A DNA stretch of 64,000 nt from an uncultured Collinsella sp. (GTDB lineage: Bacteria; Actinomycetota; Coriobacteriia; Coriobacteriales; Coriobacteriaceae): the NCBI GenBank assembly GCA_902497025.1, contig CABVDJ010000001.1:62001-126000 (forward strand), in the 5' to 3' direction. The translations under genes were made by a program, and so were the position numbers. The notes under the pieces are model-generated. The model did no database searches. It was given only the letters and a program-made list of their open reading frames with translations, and was not told where the DNA came from. Below, piece by piece: positions 26,047 to 34,918 of this stretch. Every line of letters starts with the position of its first letter. Position 1 is the stretch's first letter.

Positions 26047-26133
26047 TCGGGTCCCACCGGCCTGTGCTTTGGTATACCATGTACGACGTTTGCGAATACA
26101 CCCCACACCGCCGCGCAACCCAGAAAGGCCCCC

Positions 26134-26955
26134 ATGGACGCCAACTTCAGCCACATCAAAGCCGTGTTCTGTGATATCGACGGCACGCTGCTCACGAGCC
26201 AGCACACGGTGTCCCCGCGCACCGTGGCGGCGATCCGCGCCCTGCGCGAGCGCGGCGTGCTCTTTGGCCTGTGCACCGGGCGCGACGCCCACGCGACCGA
26301 GGCCATGTACGAGCTCTGGGGCATCGAAGGCCTGGTGGACGTGCTCGTGGGCTGCGGTGGCGCCGAGGTCATCGACCGCGCGCACGACATCAACGAGCTG
26401 AGCTATCCGCTGCCGGGCGAGACCATCGCGCGCATCTGCAAGCACATGGCGGACCTTCCGGCAACGCCCGTCTGCCCCCGAGACGGCGTGTTCTACGTGC
26501 CCGAGAGCAACGCGTGCGTCGAGCACCTGTCGCGCGTCGACGGCGTGCCCTACCAGGTGGTCGATTTTGCCGAGTTCTTGCGCGAGCCGCAGCCCAAGGT
26601 GATGTTTACCATGGTGCCCGAGGTGATGCCGCAGGTCATTGAGCGGGCGTCGACGTTTGCCGATAACACCGTTAAGGCGGCGGCTCTGCAAACCACGCAG
26701 CGGCTCTACGAGTTCATGGATCCGCGCGTGTCCAAGACGCGCGGCCTTGTGCGCGTGGCGGAGCTCAACGACATGGAGCTCCAGGACATCTGCGTGTTTG
26801 GCGATGCGGACAACGACACCTGCATGGTGGCTGACGCCGGCGTGGGCGTGGCCATGGCAAATGGCAGCGATCCCACCCGTGCCGCCGCCGATTTTGTAAC
26901 CGCGAGCAACGACAAAGACGGCATCGCGATCTTTATCGAGGAACATCTGCTGTAG
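26134..26955 (+). CDS. HAD-superfamily Cof-type sugar phosphatase
   Basis: A 273-residue cytoplasmic hydrolase of the Cof/YbjI branch. HAD motif I is FCDIDGTLL (nucleophile Asp at residue 14), motif II is the LCTGRD strand (about 49), motif III is a Lys in the KTRG region, and motif IV is FGDADND (about 226). A C2-type cap lies between motifs II and III. It probably dephosphorylates sugar phosphates or flavin nucleotides. ATG 26134 follows AGAAAGG. Confidence 0.88.
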   Translation: MDANFSHIKAVFCDIDGTLLTSQHTVSPRTVAAIRALRERGVLFGLCTGRDAHATEAMYELWGIEGLVDVLVGCGGAEVIDRAHDINELSYPLPGETIARICKHMADLPATPVCPRDGVFYVPESNACVEHLSRVDGVPYQVVDFAEFLREPQPKVMFTMVPEVMPQVIERASTFADNTVKAAALQTTQRLYEFMDPRVSKTRGLVRVAELNDMELQDICVFGDADNDTCMVADAGVGVAMANGSDPTRAAADFVTASNDKDGIAIFIEEHLL

Positions 26956-26968
26956 CGCCGGGGGAGAA

Positions 26969-27001
26969 CCACCGCAAAGGGGGCAGGCTCCTTTGCGGTG
27001 G
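26969..27001. repeat. GGGACAG-family hairpin repeat (GGGGGCAG variant)
   Basis: CCACCGCAAAGG pairs perfectly with CCTTTGCGGTGG around GGGCAGGCT. The stem carries a compensated change (CGC/GCG) relative to the CACAAAGG copies. Confidence 0.6.
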
Positions 27002-27143
27002 CCTCAGGCGATTTGGGCGAATTGGTGTCTAAAATCTGCGTAACAATTCAAATATTGTTGTCTGAACATCATACTTCTAACCACCGATAGGTTAAAGATA
27101 TTCTCATCAATTTGATAGGGTATTCCTTCCGGTTAATGACCCA

Positions 27144-27174
27144 CCGCTCACGGTCGATTTTCGACCGTGAGCGG
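27144..27174. terminator. Strong hairpin upstream of the pilus operon
   Basis: CCGCTCACGGTCGA pairs perfectly with TCGACCGTGAGCGG with a three-base loop. Only a short T-rich tail (ATGTTT) follows, so it is either a terminator or a DNA site. Confidence 0.5.
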
Positions 27175-27460
27175 GATGTTTGCTCTTGAGCAAAATGTTG
27201 TGCAAATAAATCTAATGCCATTAAAAAATGATGGGCAACTAAATTACCAGTAGAAACAAAAAATAGATAGCGAATAAACGAAGGTAAATCTGAGCAAATG
27301 TCAAGAGAATTGAGAATTCGCTACAAAACTATCGGTTTTCTTGCTCAAATGTTTAAACAATCGCTACAATATGGATTACTACGCGAGCGCAATTTCAGAT
27401 TGTGCAGATACGTTTGATGGTGAAAGAGCAAGATTGCGGTCTCTTGGGGAGGAGACATCG

Positions 27461-30400
27461 ATGAAAGCGAATTCGGACAAATCTAAGCAGAGTAATAAAG
27501 CGACGCGCCGTGTACTGGCAGGCGTTTTGTGCGGAGCCTCCGTTTTGAGCCTGGTACTGTCGCTCGTCATGCCCCCGATCTCGCAGGCCATTGCCAACGA
27601 TGACCAGGCAGCTCCTACCGAGGAAACTGTGATGGGGGGGGGTTCCTCAAGTGAGTCCGCTGCTGTAGATAACACCAGCGAGGATGCCGAAAACCAGAAT
27701 AGCGCCGCCACCTCTGCGAACGCGGCTACTACTGTGAACAAGGGCATCTACAAGCCCACGTCTATCGGTATCGGTACGAATATCGATATCTCCACCCCCG
27801 ATTCCGGCGTGGCCACCTACGTCGGCCGCGACATGTACATCGGTGGTAAGCCGAACAAAACTAGCACTCTTGATGCGAATAACGCCCCCACCGGCTCATA
27901 TGCCGCTGAGGCGGAGGGCCTTACCGTGGTCCACGGCAAACTGGCCATGAATCCTATCAAGGAGAGTTGGGGCGGCCAGGGCTTCCGTTTCGGCACCGTT
28001 GGTTTTGGACCGCAGTTTCGTCCCAGGGAGGGAAGCACGGTGCTTGCGGTCGCCGGCATAAACAGCTTGATTGAGAACATGAATACCGGTCAGGGAACGA
28101 CCTCAGATACTGCGACGGTTGGTGCTTGGACCAAGGGTGCTTGGGTCGGCAAGGCGATAAAGACTGACTCCCACCCTGGCTATGACTATACCGCGCAGAT
28201 CGCCGGTCCCATTACCTATTCCTATTGGGATTCGAATGCTAACAACGGGCGCCAGTCTGTCGTGAAAAAGCAAGGTAATTGGTTCGAGGGCTCGGATGCT
28301 CTGAAGAGCGACCTGTTCAATCAAAATGTTGATTTGACTAATGTTAACGGTAACGATTATTCGAGCTACAACGGTGCAGATGGATACCTCTCGAAGCTAT
28401 CGAAACAGCTCGCCTCGTTTGCAAATACCGGCACAGTTACGGATGGTTCCGCAATTAGCGACAACAGCTACGCAATCAACAAGTACGATAACAAGGGAAC
28501 AAGCTATACACTCACTTTCGATGGTAGTGAGAAGTCTGTTTCCGGTGCGCTTGATACCGGAATCCCGAACAATACGATTCGCAACACCGAGCGACTCATC
28601 ACCTTTACCGGCGATGGAACTTCTATGCAACAGGTCTTCACCATCGCCGGTTCCGAGCTCTCCAACTTGAAGGATGGCGTCTACTACCGCGGCGTCGACT
28701 TTAAGTTCACCAATGTCCCCGAAGGCGCATCCATTGTCGTGAACGTTACAGGTACTGATCCTGTCGAGTTCCACAACGGCTGGCGCTTCTGGTGGGGCAA
28801 TGATGAAATATCTCGTGGTTACGAGAAACAGTACGCCGGTCAAGACCTTGGCGTGAAATACTCGCTGGCCTCCCAGTCCATCATGTGGAACTTCGTGGAT
28901 ACCACCAGCCTTACCATTCGCGGCGGCATTGCAGGTGAGGGTCGAGAGGACTGGGACGGCAAGGACGGCAAGTGGACCGACGATGACCCCGCCGCTGCTA
29001 TGCTCGGATCGATTCTCGTTCCCAACGGAAGCTTCGACGACCATGTGACCACCAACGGTCGTGTGTACGTGGGCGAAGACTTCATGATGAACAACCCTAA
29101 CGCCGCGTACGACTTCGGAAATAATCTCGAGGGTAAATCGGCTTCCGTCATCGATATGGATCAGGAGCGTCACAATTTTCCGTGGTCCGGGTCGTATACA
29201 CCGGACGGCTCTGCCATTGCGTGGAGCAAGGTCGACGCTGCGGACGGCATGACGCCGCTTTCTGGTTCCTCGTGGACGATATACGGCACTGTCGATGATG
29301 CCAAGAATGAAACGTATCCCATCGTTACGGTAACGGATGGCGGTGCCAATGATTACTCTTCGGATGATGGCGAGCTTCAGTTCAACTATTTGAATCAGAA
29401 GGCCAAAATTGGCGATCCCAACGATAAAGACTACTTCACGTACTACATTCGCGAGGTCAAGGCGCCGGCTGGTTATCAGAAGTCGGACACCATCTACTAC
29501 GCAACCATGAACAACACCGGCGAGCAGGTGAACTATGTTCAGGGTCATGTGGACACGGTGAACGGAAATAAGCTCGTTTCATTCGATGATTCCAACACCA
29601 CGGGCGCCATCTCCAACACCAAGATCACCGGTACGGTGTCTTGGACCAAGGTTGAGGAGAGCGACACGGGACACACTCCTTTGGCTGGTTCCGAGTGGGC
29701 GCTTACCAAGGTAAAGGATGCCGATGGTGCCGAAATTCCGGACGCTGCATCCCTGACTGTGATTGATAACGATACGAATGCGGAAGCTGTCAGCAACAAG
29801 TGGGCAGATTCTGATCCCGCCGATGGCAAGTTCAAGCTCGAGGGTCTGCTGCCGGGCACGTACACGCTCACGGAGACCCAGGCGCCGTTTGGCTACGAGC
29901 TGAACCAGACAACCTACGAGTTCACGGTGTCCAAGGCGGACGGTTCCATTGCGTGGACCGAGGGAAAGAAACCGAGCATTGTTGAGGGCACTACGTACAT
30001 CTCCGATTCTCTCACCACCACGTCCGTGGAAATCCCGGTGACTAAGTCCGTCCGTAATACGGACTGGCCGAAGGATTCCAGCGGGAAATACGTTGCGTTC
30101 GACTTCAACATCGAGGCTACGGGGGATTACGCAACCAACGTGCCCATTCCTAACCCGGCAGACCTCTCCATTGCACCCGCAGCAGGGGAGACCGACGCCG
30201 CCAAGCCCAACAACATCACGGCGACCTTTGGCGCCATGACGTTCAACAAGTCGCACCTGTCCGATACCCCCGGTACGGCGCGTGACTACGCCAGGACCTA
30301 CACCTACACGGTGAAGGAGGTCGCGCCTACCACCGGTGCCATCGATAAGCTCCGCTACTCCAAGGCCGAGTACCAGGTTGCCGTCACGGTGAAGGCCGTC

Positions 30401-30706
30401 ATGAATGAGACCACTGGCAAGTACACCGGTCTTACCACCTCTACCACCGTTACGCAGATGAAGGACGACATGGGCAACACCCTTGGCGAGAACGGGCAGG
30501 GCGTCGTGGTTGAACCCTCCGCCGCCGCGCCCGACGCCATTCCCGCCTCCACCTTCACCAACACCTACTCCACTTCTTTGCCCCTTTCTGGTATGTCGGG
30601 CGTCACTCTGACGTACCTCGCCGGCGCGGCGGTGCTTTGCGCTGCTGCGGCCTGGATGCACATTCGTCGCAAGGCGAATGCGAAGGGAGGCGAGCGTCGT
30701 GAATAA
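27461..30706 (+). CDS. Large cell-wall-anchored pilus adhesin (tip-type)
   Basis: A 1081-residue surface protein. A Sec signal peptide (residues about 16-48) is followed by a low-complexity Ser/Ala/Asn region, a choice-of-anchor-A-like N-terminal domain (about 95-570), two Cna-B-type domains starting near 582 and 724 with E-box-like YTLTETQAPFGYE, and an FctA-like pilin domain (about 856-1035). The sorting signal is LPLSG (1040-1044), a membrane helix and a basic tail (RRKANAKGGERRE). It heads an operon with two further pilins and lies upstream of a class C sortase. A nine-G tract at 27634-27642 near residue 59 could switch the frame. ATG 27461 follows GGGGAGGAG. Confidence 0.85.
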   Translation: MKANSDKSKQSNKATRRVLAGVLCGASVLSLVLSLVMPPISQAIANDDQAAPTEETVMGGGSSSESAAVDNTSEDAENQNSAATSANAATTVNKGIYKPTSIGIGTNIDISTPDSGVATYVGRDMYIGGKPNKTSTLDANNAPTGSYAAEAEGLTVVHGKLAMNPIKESWGGQGFRFGTVGFGPQFRPREGSTVLAVAGINSLIENMNTGQGTTSDTATVGAWTKGAWVGKAIKTDSHPGYDYTAQIAGPITYSYWDSNANNGRQSVVKKQGNWFEGSDALKSDLFNQNVDLTNVNGNDYSSYNGADGYLSKLSKQLASFANTGTVTDGSAISDNSYAINKYDNKGTSYTLTFDGSEKSVSGALDTGIPNNTIRNTERLITFTGDGTSMQQVFTIAGSELSNLKDGVYYRGVDFKFTNVPEGASIVVNVTGTDPVEFHNGWRFWWGNDEISRGYEKQYAGQDLGVKYSLASQSIMWNFVDTTSLTIRGGIAGEGREDWDGKDGKWTDDDPAAAMLGSILVPNGSFDDHVTTNGRVYVGEDFMMNNPNAAYDFGNNLEGKSASVIDMDQERHNFPWSGSYTPDGSAIAWSKVDAADGMTPLSGSSWTIYGTVDDAKNETYPIVTVTDGGANDYSSDDGELQFNYLNQKAKIGDPNDKDYFTYYIREVKAPAGYQKSDTIYYATMNNTGEQVNYVQGHVDTVNGNKLVSFDDSNTTGAISNTKITGTVSWTKVEESDTGHTPLAGSEWALTKVKDADGAEIPDAASLTVIDNDTNAEAVSNKWADSDPADGKFKLEGLLPGTYTLTETQAPFGYELNQTTYEFTVSKADGSIAWTEGKKPSIVEGTTYISDSLTTTSVEIPVTKSVRNTDWPKDSSGKYVAFDFNIEATGDYATNVPIPNPADLSIAPAAGETDAAKPNNITATFGAMTFNKSHLSDTPGTARDYARTYTYTVKEVAPTTGAIDKLRYSKAEYQVAVTVKAVMNETTGKYTGLTTSTTVTQMKDDMGNTLGENGQGVVVEPSAAAPDAIPASTFTNTYSTSLPLSGMSGVTLTYLAGAAVLCAAAAWMHIRRKANAKGGERRE
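27634..27642 (+). other. Nine-G homopolymer inside the adhesin gene
   Basis: Nine consecutive G bases code for Met-Gly-Gly-Gly just after the signal peptide of the adhesin. Gain or loss of one G would truncate the protein. The tract is in frame in this sequence. Confidence 0.9.
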
Positions 30707-32363
30707 GAAAGTTTGCTCCTTCCCGATCTTGTTTGCGCTGCTTGCCCTCCTGATCGGCACCTGCGCGGTTGTGTTCCCCGCTTCCGCGCAGGCCGCGCCG
30801 ACCTCGACTGGTTCCATCACGGTGAGCGGCACCGTGGCGAGCAGCTACGACGCCTACCAGATCTTTAGCGCCAACGTCGTCGACGGCGACAGCGACGCCA
30901 AGATCGCCACCGACCTCGCCTGGGCAAGCGACACCGTGCGCGACGCCGCGCTGCCTGTGCTGCACAGCGCCGGCATGCCCAATTCCCAGGCCTCCGCGCA
31001 GGAAGCTGCCGAGTGGCTCAACACCGATTCCCACCTTACGAGCGCGCTGAGCGCACAGCTCGCTCGTTCCCTCCAGAGCTCTGGCGCCGAGCCCGTGGCC
31101 CTTAACGCGGGCACGACGGCCGAGCTGCCCTGCGGCTACTGGCTCATCGTCGCCGACGACGACGCCATTTCCCAGAACGAGGCCGGCACCGCGCCGATCA
31201 TGGCCCTGGTGGGCGGCAGCGCCGTCACCGTCAAGCCCAAGGCGGCGACCCCCAAGGTGGCCAAGCACGTGCTGGAGGACAGCACCGCCGCCTGGCAGAA
31301 GGCCGCCGACGCCACGGTCGCCGACGACCTGTACTGGCGCCTCTCTGCCACGGTCCCGGCGGGCCTCACGGCCTACGACACCTACACGGTGCGGTTCGTC
31401 GACACCATGAGCGCGGGGCTCGACCTCTCCAAGGTCGCCGCGAGCATGCGCGTGTACGTGGCGGCGGGCGCGGACGGCGGCTTTGACGCCGTCTCGGCCG
31501 GCAAGGACGGTCGCGCCGGCACCGAACCCGCGAAGGGCTGGACCGATATCACGGCCCAGTGCGGGGTCTCGGTCGACGGTAAGACCTTCACCGTGCGCAC
31601 CGGCGACCTGATCGCCGCGCTCGGCGGGGCCGACGCCTTCACCGCGGGCGCCCGCGTGGTCGCCGTGTATAATGCGCCGCTCAACAGCGCATGCAACCAC
31701 GGCATCGCGAAGGGCAACCCCAACGAGGTCTACCTGCGCTATCCGCGTTCTCCCTTTGCCGACCAGTCCGGCGATGCCGGCTTTACCCGCACGCCGAGCG
31801 ATGACGCGTGCGCCTACACCTGGGATCTCGCGTTCACCAAGCGCGGCAGCGACGGCGACAAGCCGCTTGCCGGGGCGGTCCTGAGCATCGCCGACGACCG
31901 CGGTCGCACGCTGGCGGCCGACGGCACGTGGGATGCGGAGGGCAAGGCCACCGTCACCACGGGCGAGGACGGCCGCGTGACCGTCTCGGGCGTGGACTCG
32001 GGCAAGCTGGGGGTCCGCGAGATCAAGGCGCCCAAGGGCTACACCGCCTTTGAGGGCACGCGCTCCGTGACGGTCAAGGCCGAGGGCCTGGACGTCGACC
32101 AGGTGGCCGCCGCCAAGCCCAAGCTCACCATCACGGCCGAGTCGCCCATGCGCGCCGACAGCGCTGACGGGTCGACGGGCAGCCTGGAGGCGTCGCTCAT
32201 CAACACGCCCACCGGCACACCCCCTAGCATTACCACCGGAGGCTTTATGCCCTCGACTGGCGATATGGCAATGTACGCCGCGGCCGCCGCAGCGGTCGCC
32301 GGAGCCGTGCTCATCGTGGTCGCGCTCCTGGTCAAGCGGGGAGGTGGCAGCCATAAAGAGTAG
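30699..32363 (+). CDS. Cell-wall-anchored pilin subunit (second)
   Basis: A 554-residue pilin-like protein with a signal peptide (residues about 5-32), an N-terminal domain sharing DAYQIFSANVV with the following pilin, a middle domain and a C-terminal Cna-B domain with an E-box-like LGVREIKAPKGYT. The anchor is an unusual sorting motif, MPSTG (517-521), then a hydrophobic helix and KRGGGSHKE. The start is GTG 30699 behind AAGGGAGG, overlapping the adhesin stop by eight bases, which shows translational coupling. GC content is higher than in the flanking pilin genes, so the operon may be a mosaic. It may be the basal or accessory subunit. Confidence 0.82.
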   Translation: MNKKVCSFPILFALLALLIGTCAVVFPASAQAAPTSTGSITVSGTVASSYDAYQIFSANVVDGDSDAKIATDLAWASDTVRDAALPVLHSAGMPNSQASAQEAAEWLNTDSHLTSALSAQLARSLQSSGAEPVALNAGTTAELPCGYWLIVADDDAISQNEAGTAPIMALVGGSAVTVKPKAATPKVAKHVLEDSTAAWQKAADATVADDLYWRLSATVPAGLTAYDTYTVRFVDTMSAGLDLSKVAASMRVYVAAGADGGFDAVSAGKDGRAGTEPAKGWTDITAQCGVSVDGKTFTVRTGDLIAALGGADAFTAGARVVAVYNAPLNSACNHGIAKGNPNEVYLRYPRSPFADQSGDAGFTRTPSDDACAYTWDLAFTKRGSDGDKPLAGAVLSIADDRGRTLAADGTWDAEGKATVTTGEDGRVTVSGVDSGKLGVREIKAPKGYTAFEGTRSVTVKAEGLDVDQVAAAKPKLTITAESPMRADSADGSTGSLEASLINTPTGTPPSITTGGFMPSTGDMAMYAAAAAAVAGAVLIVVALLVKRGGGSHKE

Positions 32364-32471
32364 CTGGCAGCCCCACAGAGAGCGGGGCGAGACGTAGCGA
32401 AGTAGATGCTAAGACACAGACAGACAGATTTAGATCAAATGGAATTCGAGCAGAAAGCAGAGGAAAAGAAG

Positions 32472-34200
32472 ATGAGCATGAGCAAGAACATCGCACGCCT
32501 GGCAGTAACCGCCGGCCTCACGGCAGCGTTGAGCTTTGGTGGAGTCATGGCCCCGGTGACCATGGCGTTTGCGGCGGATGCGGCGGCTGCCACGACCAAT
32601 AGCGTCACCATCAAAAAGAACGTAAAAAAATGGTGATGTGAAGTACAAGGCATATCAAATCTTTAAGGCCGATGTCGTGGACAAGGACGGGAAGAGGGTC
32701 GCGTCCAACGTCGATTGGGCCAACGGGCTATCTGAAACTGTTAGGAATGGCATTATTGCCGCCATAAAGAGTGCCGACAAAGGCGGCGAGCTTCCCGGGG
32801 ATCCCTCCGCACAGGACGTCGCCGACTGGATGGCCACAAATCTCCAGGATGCTTCTCAGATTGTGAACAATGGTGATTTGCTCGATACGATTGCTAACTT
32901 GGTCAAGGACACTACTCCTGTCACGCCAAAGGGAGCTTCTACCGCTGCTTTCGCCGCGGACATCTCAGTATCATTTGATAACTCTGGCTACTATCTCTTC
33001 CTGACGGACGATGACTCTATCGGCACTGCGGATAGCTATTCCGGCAAAAAGCAGACTGGCACTTCGCCGATCTTCGCTGTCGTGGGCGGCAGTGCTGTTG
33101 AGGTTACCGAGAAGACCGGCATTCCTACGGTTACAAAGAAGATTAAGGACGACAAGCCTGGCAGCGTTTGGGCCGACAAGGCTGACTCCCAGATGGGCCA
33201 GAAAGTCCATTACCAGCTGAAGGGCACCGTTGCCGACAATGTCGCCACGTTCGGCACCTATTACTACGAGTTCCACGATGAGCTTTCTGCCGGTCTGACG
33301 GCAGACGTCGGCTCGGTCAAGGTCACGGTTTACGCAGATGACAATGATACGCATGGTACCGAAATCAAGCTTCCTACCGATGCCGTTTCTTATAATCAAG
33401 ACGGTACGAACAACCTTCTGACGATTAAGTTCAGCAATCTCAAGGCTGTTACTGCAGAGGGCACCAACGCTCCTGTTGAAATTACCGCAAGCTCTAAGGT
33501 TGTCGTTACTTATACTGCAAGTCTTGATTCCTCTAAGGTCGTTAAGGTCGGCGGCGATGGCAACCCCAACAGCGTTAAGCTCATCTACTCAAACAACCCC
33601 ATGGGTAATGGCAAGGGCGAGTCCGTGCCCGATACCGTCCGTGACTATACCTATGCGCTCAGGCTGGTCAAGGAGGACGCTGCCGACGAGAACATTAAAC
33701 TTGACGGCGTGAAGTTTACCATCCAAGCAACAGATCCTGACGATGCTAGCTCTAAAAACATGTATGTCAACGACCAAGGCATTCTTGTCGATATTCCTTT
33801 TGATCTCGAAACTAAAAATGACGGCATAATCGAGGTTAAGGGCCTCGATGCTGGTACCTATACCGTCAAGGAGACCCACACCCTCGGCGGCTACAACACA
33901 CTGCCCGACTTCACCTTTAAGATCTCGACTGCTGAGGGCGATCTTGCTAAGCCTGAGGGCGAGAGCAGCAACAAGCTCACCGTTAGCGTGACCAAGGATA
34001 CTTCTTCGCTTGTGAAAGAGGCAACTGTGAACGGTGGTGTGGTTAACCTTACTGTCCAGAACAAGAAGGGCTCCAACCTCCCGCTGACCGGTCTCAATGG
34101 CGTGACCTTCACTTGGATCGCTGGTGGCGCGGTGCTGTGCATCGGCGTTGCGCACCTCATCCGCAGCCGTAAGCAGGCTGAAGAGTCCGAGCAGGAGTAA
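32472..34200 (+). pseudogene. Major-type pilin interrupted by a one-base frameshift
   Basis: The first frame (ATG 32472) encodes a signal peptide and the first mature residues, ending TIKKNVKKW at a stop at 32634-32636. The second frame (32638-34200) resumes with KYKAYQIFKADVVDKDG and runs to the LPLTG anchor, helix and RSRKQAEESEQE tail. Removing one A from the A7 tract at 32624-32630 joins them as NVKNGDVKYKAYQIF, matching the AYQIF segment of the preceding pilin. The restored protein is about 575 residues with a signal peptide, pilin domain, Cna-B domain and E-box YTVKETHTLGGY. It is either a phase-off allele or a sequencing/assembly error. RBS GAGGAAAAG precedes 32472. Confidence 0.88.
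32624..32630 (+). other. A7 tract at the pilin frameshift
   Basis: Seven A bases at the exact point where the pilin changes frame; six would give an intact gene. The preceding AAAAAG at about 32613-32618 makes the area doubly slippery. Confidence 0.85.
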
Positions 34201-34300
34201 CGCTCGCTCACCCATCCCCTTGGCAGGTGGGATGTGATGGCTATGAGACTTGCGGACACTTTTCTCGTCCATCCACGTTCTTGCTTTGCCATTCTCTTTT

Positions 34301-34339
34301 CGGGGCAGACTCCGCGCTGGAGTCTGCCCCGTTTTTTTT
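34301..34339 (+). terminator. Terminator of the pilin operon
   Basis: A perfect 13-pair stem CGGGGCAGACTCC/GGAGTCTGCCCCG is followed by eight T bases, about 100 bases after the third pilin stop. It separates the pilins from the sortase gene. Confidence 0.92.
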
Positions 34340-34506
34340 GGGATAACGCAACCAGCCTCCATTGCCCGATGGATCAAGCGCATGAATATCGAACAGATGT
34401 TTGCAATTATTGCGTTTACCAGCTGTGGGTGCATACACTCGCAGTAAAATGGCTTTGCGACGCATCCCGTGCGCGGGCGGCCGACGACTCGATCGGAGGT
34501 CACCAC

Positions 34507-34656
34507 ATGCTGAAATTCCTTAACGCGCTCGCCGCCCTCGCGGCGGTGGGCTCGTTCGTCATCGCGTTTCTTGACTCGTATGAGGTTCGGTTTAAGGTCC
34601 GTAGGCGCACGCGCGGTGCGGACGGTAGAAGGCATTTGCGCCGAAAGCGCAAATAA
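34507..34656 (+). CDS. Small single-helix basic peptide
   Basis: A 49-residue ORF with a strong Shine-Dalgarno GGAGG at 34495-34499. It has an Ala-rich hydrophobic helix (residues about 4-22) followed by a very basic tail (RFKVRRRTRGADGRRHLRRKRK). It lies between the pilin terminator and the sortase and has its own terminator. I do not recognise a family. The strong RBS, terminator and membrane topology argue that it is translated. A role in the pilus system is only suggested by position. Confidence 0.5.
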   Translation: MLKFLNALAALAAVGSFVIAFLDSYEVRFKVRRRTRGADGRRHLRRKRK

Positions 34657-34657
34657 G

Positions 34658-34688
34658 AATGCCCGGGGGTCGGATCCCGGGCATTTAA
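34658..34688 (+). terminator. Terminator after the small basic peptide
   Basis: A perfect stem AATGCCCGGG/CCCGGGCATT with an eight-base loop is followed by TAAC; the T-run is short. Confidence 0.6.
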
Positions 34689-34761
34689 CAAAAGCTGAAA
34701 ACTAGGCCGCCCGCGCTCTCGTACACTTACGCGGGGTGCGTCGTTTTCTATTGACATTGTA

Positions 34762-34794
34762 TCCCGAATCGCTCAGCCGATTCGGGACATTTTG
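34762..34794 (+). terminator. Second hairpin before the sortase gene
   Basis: TCCCGAATCG pairs perfectly with CGATTCGGGA around a six-base loop and is followed by CATTTTG. It insulates the sortase from upstream transcription. Confidence 0.6.
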
Positions 34795-34918
34795 AAAACT
34801 CAAATGCGGGCCCATACTCGCACTGCGCAATGCTGCTAGGCTGCGTTGTCCGGCGTGGAAGCTCGCTAATCGGCTATTATTTGTTTAGACAACCTGGGCT
34901 GTAGAGGAGTGACCGGCG

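Larger units (their letters stand above)
26956..27460. other. AT-rich upstream region of the pilus operon
   Basis: About 500 bases without a credible gene. It begins with two hairpins (26969-27001 and 27144-27174) and then becomes markedly AT-rich (27180-27420), unlike the surrounding sequence. The pilus promoter and any control sites must lie here, but I could not place a -10/-35 pair with confidence. A Shine-Dalgarno GGGGAGGAG at about 27447-27455 serves the pilin gene. Confidence 0.5.

Noticed and set aside
30603..32354. 583-codon minus-strand ORF opposite the second pilin
   Set aside because: Arg/Gly/His-rich shadow sequence; the plus-strand pilin has a signal peptide and a sorting motif.
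32638..34200. GTG-started separate pilin gene
   Set aside because: It has no signal peptide or ribosome-binding site, and joins perfectly to the upstream signal-peptide frame after removal of one A.
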